Below, piece after piece: positions 14,948 through 21,453 of a stretch of DNA of 25,947 nucleotides. The notes beneath the pieces were generated by a model. That model did no database searches. It saw nothing but the letters and a program-made list of their open reading frames with translations, and was not told the DNA's origin. The stretch is from Sulfopaludibacter sp035551455 (GTDB lineage: Bacteria > Acidobacteriota > Terriglobia > Bryobacterales > Bryobacteraceae). Position 1 is the first letter of the stretch. Every line of letters starts with the position of its first letter. Both the position numbers and the translations under genes were made by a program. The stretch lies in assembly GCA_035551455.1 (NCBI GenBank), contig DASZMZ010000190.1, positions 1-25,947 on the forward strand, given 5' to 3'.

Positions 14948-16156
14948 ATGCAGTCCAGGCGTAATTTTATTAATAGCGTGGCGGGCGGATTGGCGGGCAC
15001 TTTGGCCGCATCCAGCGCCATGGGGGCGAACGATCGGGTCCGCCTTGGCATCATCGGGCCGGGAGCCCGCGGGTCGGAGATTTTGCGGCAGGCGCTGGCG
15101 CTCGAAAATGTCGAATGCATCGGCGCGGCCGACGTCTACACCCGGCGGCTCGAACAGGCCAAGCAGATCGCGCCCCAAGCGAAGACCTACCTGGACTACC
15201 ACCGCATGCTGGAAGACAAGGACATCGACGCCGTCCTGATCGCCACCCCGCAGCATCTCCACATGGAATGTTTCACCGCCGCCCTCGACGCCGGGAAGCA
15301 CGTCTACCAGGAAAAGACTATGGCGTTCACCGTGGACCACGCCAAGAAAATGCGCGCGGCCTACAAACACGCCGGGGACAAGCGCGTCGTCCAGATTGGC
15401 CATCAGTGGACTTCCACCGGCCAGTTGCCCGACGCAGTCAGTTTCCTCAAGCCCGAATTGATGGGCAAGATCACCGCGATTCAGGGCCGCATGTACCGCA
15501 ACACGCCGCACGGCAAACCGCAGTGGGCGCGCCTGGTCGAGCCGGACATGAACCCCGAAAATATCGTGTGGAAGAGCTTCCTCGGCACCGCTCCGGCCCA
15601 TCCCTTCGACCCCAACCGCTACATCAACTGGCGGTATTTCTGGGATTATTCGGGCGGCAACGTTTACGAAAATATGTGCCACCAGCTTTCCTTCTGGTAC
15701 AAGGCCATGAACCTGAGCATCCCCACCAAGGTCACCATGACCGGCGGCCTCTACCTCTGGAAAGACGGCCGCGAAGTGCCGGACACTATGAACGTTTCCA
15801 TGGAGCATGCCGAAGAGCTGCTGTATAGCTGGGATTCCGGTTTTGGCAACGATCAATTGCGTGTCACCGAGGACGTGCTGGGCGACAACGGATCGATTTC
15901 GCATTCGCCTACCGGCATCCGCTACACGCCGCAAAAGGTGAATCGCAAGGACGCTAACGAGATGGTGGGCACGACGAAGGCGGATCCCAAGGCCCACATG
16001 CAGAATTTCATCGACAACATCCGCGGCGTCAGCAGTCAGGTGGCATGCCCGTTCGACCTCGGGTACCGTGTGGCCATCGCCTGCCGGATGGCGGTAGACA
16101 GCTATCGTAAAGGCCGCACCATGCATTGGGACGCCGCGAAAGAAGAGATCGTCTAA
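14948..16156 (+). CDS. Tat-exported Gfo/Idh/MocA-family oxidoreductase
   Basis: 402 aa. A twin-arginine signal (SRRNFI, Arg4-Arg5, then a weakly hydrophobic stretch to ASSAMGAN) predicts folded export to the periplasm. The Rossmann motif GIIGPGARG is at 34-42. ATPQHLH near 99-105 and QEKTMAF near 121-127 mark the family; most members have EKP at the lysine motif where this has EKT (122-124). The C-terminal half has the substrate-binding alpha/beta domain (GGNVYENMCHQLSFW, then AHMQNFIDNIRG). Exported members probably oxidise or isomerise sugars or cyclitols with a tightly bound NAD(P). The gene starts the five-gene run; the next starts 4 nt after its stop. Confidence 0.9.
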   Translation: MQSRRNFINSVAGGLAGTLAASSAMGANDRVRLGIIGPGARGSEILRQALALENVECIGAADVYTRRLEQAKQIAPQAKTYLDYHRMLEDKDIDAVLIATPQHLHMECFTAALDAGKHVYQEKTMAFTVDHAKKMRAAYKHAGDKRVVQIGHQWTSTGQLPDAVSFLKPELMGKITAIQGRMYRNTPHGKPQWARLVEPDMNPENIVWKSFLGTAPAHPFDPNRYINWRYFWDYSGGNVYENMCHQLSFWYKAMNLSIPTKVTMTGGLYLWKDGREVPDTMNVSMEHAEELLYSWDSGFGNDQLRVTEDVLGDNGSISHSPTGIRYTPQKVNRKDANEMVGTTKADPKAHMQNFIDNIRGVSSQVACPFDLGYRVAIACRMAVDSYRKGRTMHWDAAKEEIV

Positions 16157-16160
16157 TACT

Positions 16161-17303
16161 GTGGACTTCGAGTACACGCAGGAACAGATTCAGCTCCGCA
16201 AGGCGGTCCGGGAATTTGCCGAGGCCGAGATTGCACCGCACGTCATGGAGTGGGACGAAGCACAGACCTTCCCGCTCGAAGTGGTGCGCAAGCTCGGCCA
16301 GCTCGGCTACATGGGCGCGATTTTTCCGGAGGAACTGGGCGGCGGCGGACTGGGCTACATCGAGTATTCCATCATCATCGAAGAACTGTCGCGCGTGGAC
16401 GGGTCGGTCGGCATCATCGTCGCGGCCCACACGTCGCTGTGCTCGAATCACATTTACAAGTCGGGGACCGAGGAGCAGCGCCAGCGGTACCTGCCGAAGC
16501 TGACCACCGGCGAGTGGATCGGCTGCTGGTCGCTCACCGAGCCGGAAGCCGGCAGCGACGCCGCGGGCACGCGCACCAAGGCCGTAAGGGAAGACGATTC
16601 CTGGGTGCTGAACGGCGCCAAGACCTTCACCACCAACGCGCATTACGCCGACGTTTGCGTGGCCATGGCGGTCACAGACCGCGCGGCGGCGCAGCACGGA
16701 ATCTCGGCCTTCATCGTGGAGAAAGGCACGCCCGGTTTCCGCTGCGGCAAGAAGGAAAATAAACTGGGACTGCGCGCCAGCGCCACCGGCGAAGTCATTT
16801 TCGATGGCTGCAAACTGGCGTCCACGCAACTCCTGGGCAAGTTGAACGACGGCTTCGTGGACAGCCTCAAAATTCTGGACGGCGGCCGAATTTCCATTGC
16901 GGCCCTCTCCATCGGCATGGCGCAAGGCGCATACGACGCCGCGCTCCGCTATTCGAAAATGCGCAAGCAGTTCGGCCGTCCCATCTCCGAATTCCAGGCA
17001 ATCCAACACAAGCTGGTGGATATGGCCGTGGATATCGACGCCTCGCGCCTGCTCAATTACCGCGCGGCTTGGATGCTCGATCGCGGCATGCGCGTCACGC
17101 GCGAATCCGCCAGCGCCAAGCTGTTCGCTTCCGAAGCGGCCGTGCGCATCGCCGGCGAAGCAGTACAGATCCACGGCGGCTACGGCTTCATCAAAGACTA
17201 TCCCGTGGAGAAGTTCTACCGCGACGTCAAGCTCTGCACCATTGGCGAAGGCACCAGCGAGATTCAGCGTCTGGTGATTGCCCGCCAACTCCTCAAAAGC
17301 TAA
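16161..17303 (+). CDS. Acyl-CoA dehydrogenase (short/branched-chain type)
   Basis: 380 aa, the normal length. An FAD enzyme that introduces a trans-2 double bond in acyl-CoA, passing electrons to ETF. Seen are the N-terminal helical domain (MDFEYTQEQIQLRKAVREFA), WSLTEPEAGSDAAGTRTKA for FAD/substrate binding, YSKMRKQFGRPISEFQAIQHKL, and the C-terminal catalytic region CTIGEGTSEIQRLVIARQ with the base Glu363. This Glu position is that of short-chain and medium-chain enzymes, not of isovaleryl-CoA dehydrogenases. The start is GTG, 4 nt after the upstream stop. The last stop base pairs with the next start as TAATG, so translation is coupled to the MeaB-epimerase gene. Beta-oxidation or branched amino acid breakdown leading to propionyl-CoA is the likely role. 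Confidence 0.95.
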   Translation: MDFEYTQEQIQLRKAVREFAEAEIAPHVMEWDEAQTFPLEVVRKLGQLGYMGAIFPEELGGGGLGYIEYSIIIEELSRVDGSVGIIVAAHTSLCSNHIYKSGTEEQRQRYLPKLTTGEWIGCWSLTEPEAGSDAAGTRTKAVREDDSWVLNGAKTFTTNAHYADVCVAMAVTDRAAAQHGISAFIVEKGTPGFRCGKKENKLGLRASATGEVIFDGCKLASTQLLGKLNDGFVDSLKILDGGRISIAALSIGMAQGAYDAALRYSKMRKQFGRPISEFQAIQHKLVDMAVDIDASRLLNYRAAWMLDRGMRVTRESASAKLFASEAAVRIAGEAVQIHGGYGFIKDYPVEKFYRDVKLCTIGEGTSEIQRLVIARQLLKS

Positions 17304-18445
17304 TGAACGACTGGCCCCGTAAAATCCGGGAGGGCGACCTACGCGCTCTGGCGCGCGCGGCCACGGCAGTGGAGAATCGCGATCCACAGGCCGCCGAATT
17401 GCTCCGCGAGCTCGCGCCCTACGCCGGCCATGCCCTCGTAGTCGGAATCACGGGACCGCCCGGCGCCGGCAAGAGCACCCTCGTCGACGCCATGGCGCTG
17501 GCGCTCCGCAAGCAAGGCAAAACCGTGGCAATCCTGGCAGTGGACCCGAGCAGCCGCATTACCGGCGGCGCCATTCTGGGCGACCGCATCCGCATGCAGC
17601 AGCACCACGCCGACGCCGGAATCTTCATCCGCTCCATGGCCACTCGCGGCTCCCTCGGCGGCCTCGCCCGCGCCACGGCCGACCTCGCGCAGTTGATGGA
17701 TTGCGCCGGCCGCGACTACGTGCTCATCGAAACCGTGGGCGTGGGTCAGGACGAAGTAGAGATCGCAGGCCTGGCCCAGGTGACCGTCGTGGTCCTGGTG
17801 CCGGGCATGGGCGACGATGTGCAGGCCATCAAAGCCGGCATCATGGAAATCGCCGACGTCTTCGTCATCAATAAGGCCGATCAGCCGGGCGCCGATCGCG
17901 TGGAGCACGAGTTGCAAGCCATGCTGAGTCTGGCCCACGGCCGCGCGCCTGCCATTGTGCGCACGGTGGCCATGGACGGCACGGGCATCGCGGAACTGCT
18001 GGCGGCCGTCGAAAGGCCGGTGGTGCGGAGGACGGCGGCGGCCGGTCCGACCGTGATCGACCATCTGGGAATTGCCGTTCCTGAACTGGACGCGGCCATC
18101 GCATTCTACGAGCGGTTGGGGCTCGCCGTGGACCATCGCGAAACGGTGGACGCGGAGAAGGTGGACGTCGCCATGCTGCCCGCCGGCGATTCGCGCATCG
18201 AACTGCTGCAGCCCTCCGCCGCGGATTCGCCGATCGCGAAATTTCTGGAAAAGCGCGGTCCGGGCCTGCACCACATCGCCCTGCGAGTGCCCGATCTCAA
18301 GGCCGCCGTGGAGGCCCTGAAGGCCTCGGGCGCGCGACTGCTCAACGAGCCGCGGTGCGGCGCGGGCGGCCACACTTACGTATTTGTCCATCCGGCGTCG
18401 GCCGGCGGGGTCCTGCTGGAACTCATTCAAGGAGAATCGCATTGA
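17303..18445 (+). CDS. MeaB/ArgK-type GTPase fused to methylmalonyl-CoA epimerase
   Basis: 380 aa from ATG 17303, which overlaps the previous stop by one base. Residues 1-228 are a MeaB-like G3E GTPase: GPPGAGKST (51-59), VDPSSRITGGAILGDRIRM (80-98), ETVGVGQDE (143-151) and NKAD (190-193). From about 250 to the end is methylmalonyl-CoA epimerase of the VOC fold: IDHLGIAVPELDAAIAFYERLGL with His254, IELLQP near 299, LHHIALRVPDL with His324, and LLELIQ with Glu373. MeaB protects and reloads B12-dependent methylmalonyl-CoA mutase; the epimerase supplies that mutase's (R)-substrate. MeaB proteins are usually about 320 aa with a C-terminal dimerisation arm. Here the arm is missing and the epimerase takes its place. 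The mutase itself is not in the window. The in-frame extension back to 17069 is a shadow of the dehydrogenase. Confidence 0.93.
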   Translation: MNDWPRKIREGDLRALARAATAVENRDPQAAELLRELAPYAGHALVVGITGPPGAGKSTLVDAMALALRKQGKTVAILAVDPSSRITGGAILGDRIRMQQHHADAGIFIRSMATRGSLGGLARATADLAQLMDCAGRDYVLIETVGVGQDEVEIAGLAQVTVVVLVPGMGDDVQAIKAGIMEIADVFVINKADQPGADRVEHELQAMLSLAHGRAPAIVRTVAMDGTGIAELLAAVERPVVRRTAAAGPTVIDHLGIAVPELDAAIAFYERLGLAVDHRETVDAEKVDVAMLPAGDSRIELLQPSAADSPIAKFLEKRGPGLHHIALRVPDLKAAVEALKASGARLLNEPRCGAGGHTYVFVHPASAGGVLLELIQGESH

Positions 18446-19302
18446 ACGCGGAAATTGGAATCATCGGCGGCAGCGGCTTGTACCAGATGCCCGGCTTTGA
18501 GGCGCAGGAGGAGGCCAACATCACAACGCCCTTCGGCGCGCCTTCGGATAATTACGTGCTCGGAACGCTGGGCGGCCGCAAGGTGGCGTTCCTCTCGCGG
18601 CACGGCCGCGGTCACCGCATCTCGCCCTCGGAGCTGAACTTCCGGGCCAACATTTACGGCATGAAGTCGCTCGGCGTCGACCGCATCATTTCGCTCAGCG
18701 CCGTCGGGTCGCTCAAAGAGGAGCACCGGCCGCTCGACTTCGTCATTCCCGATCAGTTCTTCGACCGCACGCGCGGCCGCGTGTCCACCTTCTTCGGCGA
18801 GGGCCTGGTGGCCCACATCAGTTTCGCCGACCCGATTTGCTCCGAACTCGCGGCAGTCGTCGCCGCCGCCTGCGATGGCGTAGGCGTCACCGCCAAGCGT
18901 GGCGGCACCTACCTCTGCATGGAAGGTCCCGCGTTTTCCACCAAGGCCGAATCCAACGTCTATCGCAGTTGGGGCATGGACGTCATCGGCATGACCAACC
19001 TGCAGGAGGCCAAGCTGGCCCGTGAGGCCGAGATCTGCTACGTCACCGTCGCCATGGTGACGGATTACGATTGCTGGCATCCGGATCACGACGCCGTGAC
19101 GGTGAGCGACATCATCGGCCACCTGGTGAAGAATGCGGAGAACGCCTGCCGCGTCGTGTCGGCCGCCGTCGCGGCCATGCCCGCGGGCCGTTCGTGCAAG
19201 TGCGGTTCCGCGCTGGCCCACGCCATCCTCACGGATCGGAAGGCCGTGCCCGAAGCCACGCGCACCAAGCTGGGAATTCTGATTGATAAGTACTTCGTGT
19301 AA
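18442..19302 (+). CDS. mtnP: S-methyl-5'-thioadenosine phosphorylase
   Basis: 286 aa, typical length. It splits methylthioadenosine, the by-product of polyamine and homoserine lactone synthesis, to adenine and methylthioribose 1-phosphate. Family motifs: IGIIGGSGLY (phosphate site), SRHGRGHRISPSELNFRAN in part, SLSAVGSLKEE, CMEGPAFSTKAES, IGMTNLQEAKLAREAEICY, and TDYDCW with Asp208 and Asp210, the adenine-recognition pair that separates MTA phosphorylases from PNPs. The start is TTG at 18442, overlapping the preceding TGA as TTGA. AAGGAGA six nt upstream of it is one of the best ribosome sites in the window and decides this start. Confidence 0.95.
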   Translation: MNAEIGIIGGSGLYQMPGFEAQEEANITTPFGAPSDNYVLGTLGGRKVAFLSRHGRGHRISPSELNFRANIYGMKSLGVDRIISLSAVGSLKEEHRPLDFVIPDQFFDRTRGRVSTFFGEGLVAHISFADPICSELAAVVAAACDGVGVTAKRGGTYLCMEGPAFSTKAESNVYRSWGMDVIGMTNLQEAKLAREAEICYVTVAMVTDYDCWHPDHDAVTVSDIIGHLVKNAENACRVVSAAVAAMPAGRSCKCGSALAHAILTDRKAVPEATRTKLGILIDKYFV

Positions 19303-20461
19303 GGAGATCGCGCGGGACCTCCTGCGCCAATGCATCGCGGGCCAGACGCCGAAACTGCTGCCGCGCGCGCTGGCGCAGGATCCCTGCGGTCACGCCCTCT
19401 TCGGCACGCTGGTGGAAGGGCTGGCCGACCGCTTCGAGCCCGCGCTGTGCGATGCCTACGCGCGCCTGTTTTCGCAAGCTGTGGCGATGGCGGTGGACGA
19501 TACCGACGCCGCGTCGCTGGTGGCGCGGTATGAGCGCGTGCGGCGCGTGCGTCCCGTAACAAGCAGGCCGCGGCGCGTTTTCGTGCTGTCGCGCGTGACC
19601 CTGGGCGCCGACGTGGCCGTCACCAGTGTGATGCTGTCGGCCGCCAAGCGGCGCTTTCCGCATGCCGAGATTGTGTTCGTCGGGCCGCGCAAGAATTACG
19701 AGCTGTTCGCAGCCGACAAGCACCTTCATCACGTCGAAGTGGCCTACCGCCGCGGCAGTCTGCGCGAGCGCCTCGCGAGTTGGAACGACCTGAAACCCCT
19801 GCTCGCAGGCCCCGATACCCTGGTCATCGATCCCGATTCGCGCCTGACGCAACTGGGCCTCCTGCCGGTCTGCGCCGAGGATCACTACCACCTGTTTGAG
19901 AGCCGCGCCTATGGCGGCGAGTCGAACCATCCCTTGCCCCAACTGGCCGCCGCATGGGCCGAAGAGACGTTGGGAGTCGCAGGAGCGAAACCGTATGTCG
20001 CGCTCGGTCCGGCGCCCGCACACGCGCCGTATGTGGCGGTGAGCCTCGGGGTCGGGGAGAATGCGGCGAAGCGGCTGCCGGATCCCTTCGAGGAAGAATT
20101 GCTGCGTATGCTGGCCGCGCGCGGCGTGCCGTTATGCATCGATAAGGGCGCCGGCGGCGAAGAGGCCGAACGCGTCACGCGCGCGGTGGAAGCCTCCGGC
20201 GCGCAGGCGACGTTTTGGAGCGGCTCGTTCGCCGGCTTTGCGGCCATCATCGCCGGCGCGTCGTTATACGTCGGCTACGATTCGGCGGGCCAGCACATCG
20301 CGGCCGCCACCGGCGTCCCGCTCGTCAGCGTATTCGCGGGCTTCCCCGCGCCCCGCATGTTCGACCGCTGGCGTCCCGTCGGCCCCAATTGCACCGTGCT
20401 GCGCGTCGACCGGCCGGACGTCCCCGAGACCCTGGACCGCCTGCGGGCAGCGCTGGCGTAG
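19283..20461 (+). CDS. GT9-like glycosyltransferase (heptosyltransferase family)
   Basis: 392 aa if the TTG at 19283 is used, overlapping mtnP by 20 nt; GGGA seven nt upstream gives it some support. Residues 1-85 are a helical N-terminal extension. The GT-B fold follows: VFVLSRVTLGADVAVTSVML (about 100-120), resembling the RxxxLGDxxxxTPxL start of heptosyltransferases. VAVSLGVGENAAKRLP opens the C-terminal domain. YDSAGQHIAAATGVPLVSVFAG (Asp333) is the ADP-heptose-binding-type motif. Members add heptose or related sugars to LPS core at the cytoplasmic membrane. The exact donor and acceptor cannot be read, and its place after mtnP gives no metabolic clue. Confidence 0.78.
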   Translation: MISTSCKEIARDLLRQCIAGQTPKLLPRALAQDPCGHALFGTLVEGLADRFEPALCDAYARLFSQAVAMAVDDTDAASLVARYERVRRVRPVTSRPRRVFVLSRVTLGADVAVTSVMLSAAKRRFPHAEIVFVGPRKNYELFAADKHLHHVEVAYRRGSLRERLASWNDLKPLLAGPDTLVIDPDSRLTQLGLLPVCAEDHYHLFESRAYGGESNHPLPQLAAAWAEETLGVAGAKPYVALGPAPAHAPYVAVSLGVGENAAKRLPDPFEEELLRMLAARGVPLCIDKGAGGEEAERVTRAVEASGAQATFWSGSFAGFAAIIAGASLYVGYDSAGQHIAAATGVPLVSVFAGFPAPRMFDRWRPVGPNCTVLRVDRPDVPETLDRLRAALA

Positions 20462-20491
20462 GACCGTGGACGGCGAGGAAGAAAAGGCTGC

Positions 20492-20782
20492 CTAAAGTAG
20501 CTTGCGCTCCGGGAGTGGCGGCGTGGGGACGCGGCCGAATTTGAGATTCCAGTAGGCCCAGGAGCGGGGGTCGAAGATGCCGGGTGGAGCTTGTTCCAGG
20601 GCTTCCCGGAAATCATCCGCGTCGACCACCCCCTGCAACGCCACCAGATCTTCGATCGTCCCGTACGTCATCACGTGGGCCAGGAAGTGGACTGGATTGG
20701 CGAGAGTCTCCGCGGGAGGTTTGAACCAGACCACGCGCTCCGCCACGTGGAGGAGTTCTGCCGTCGGCGTCAGAGTCTTCAT
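20492..20782 (-). CDS. Small protein paired with AbiEii-type nucleotidyltransferase
   Basis: 96 aa, no signal peptide or membrane segment and no named domain. It has two conserved-looking blocks: NPVHFLAHVMTYGTIEDL in the middle and FREALEQAPPGIFDPRSWAYWN followed by PPLPER near the end (given here in part). It starts 4 nt after the AbiEii-like stop, so the two are co-translated. The position suggests an antitoxin or regulatory partner, but this is inference. Classical AbiEi antitoxins are larger, have an N-terminal winged helix and lie upstream of the toxin. No such gene is seen here. Confidence 0.7.
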   Translation of the reverse strand: MKTLTPTAELLHVAERVVWFKPPAETLANPVHFLAHVMTYGTIEDLVALQGVVDADDFREALEQAPPGIFDPRSWAYWNLKFGRVPTPPLPERKLL

Positions 20783-20786
20783 GGCT

Positions 20787-21449
20787 TCAACTATTTTCCG
20801 AGCGCGGAACGTAGGCCGTCAAGCGGGGAAGAGCCGTGATATCCGCATTTTCGACGGCCGCGGTAAGAACTGCTTTCACGCGGTCTGAGAGATCCGGCAA
20901 GTCACCGAAGTAGCTCAGAGCTTTCAGCGTAATCAGTGGATTGAAGCTGCGCCCATAGACAACTTTGCCGGCGGCCAAAATAGTAGGCATGTCAATGCCA
21001 TGGTGTAAGAGCGCCTCGACGTCGAGATAATCTTTCACCTCCGCGCGCTTTTGTACGACAGCAGCTTTTGTTCCGGCAAGATCCAAAATGGATGCGACCC
21101 GGAGGCCAGTCCCTTGGGCGATATCGGGCTCCGCCACTTGCCCCAGCCCGAGTCCGCCAAAGAACGATACCATCACACCACCGCCACGGTCCACGCGACA
21201 GGTCAGCGTGTCGTGGGCCACGTGAACACGCTCGGCATCTTTGAGGTATGGAATCGCCGCAGCGAGGCCCTCGGGGTCGAAAGGTGCATTTGAGAAAAAG
21301 TCGAAATCCGCGGAGGTTCGATGTCCTAAATGCAGTGCCAGCGCAGTCCCGCCGTAAAGGACGAATGGGTCAGGCGTTGCCGAGAGTTCCGGCCACAGAG
21401 AGAGCTGCGGTGGCGGCAGCGTAGAGAGATTTGGTACGAAAGCCGGCAC
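20787..21449 (-). CDS. AbiEii/AbiGii-family nucleotidyltransferase (putative toxin)
   Basis: 220 aa from GTG 21449. The core fits the DUF1814/AbiEii family: FVLYGGTALALHLGHRTSADFDFF holds the GGT motif (33-35) and the metal-binding DFDFF pair Asp47/Asp49. VQKRAEVKDYLDVEALL, later in the protein, is the family's conserved K/R-rich motif. Relatives transfer nucleotides to tRNA or other targets and are toxins of abortive-infection or toxin-antitoxin pairs. The frame stays open to 21506, but the upstream part lies inside trpE(G), so I place the start just after that stop. The G/C content looks lower than in the trp gene, consistent with a mobile accessory pair. Confidence 0.85.
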   Translation of the reverse strand: MPAFVPNLSTLPPPQLSLWPELSATPDPFVLYGGTALALHLGHRTSADFDFFSNAPFDPEGLAAAIPYLKDAERVHVAHDTLTCRVDRGGGVMVSFFGGLGLGQVAEPDIAQGTGLRVASILDLAGTKAAVVQKRAEVKDYLDVEALLHHGIDMPTILAAGKVVYGRSFNPLITLKALSYFGDLPDLSDRVKAVLTAAVENADITALPRLTAYVPRSENS

Positions 21450-21453
21450 GCCC

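Noticed and set aside
17069..17302. N-terminal extension of the MeaB-epimerase frame
   Set aside because: It lies inside the acyl-CoA dehydrogenase, gives an Arg-rich nonsense sequence, and the TAATG junction at 17303 gives a normal MeaB start.
14900..17387. Two long minus-strand frames (425 and 452 codons) opposite the oxidoreductase and acyl-CoA dehydrogenase
   Set aside because: Both are shadows of strongly conserved enzymes and lack motifs or ribosome sites.
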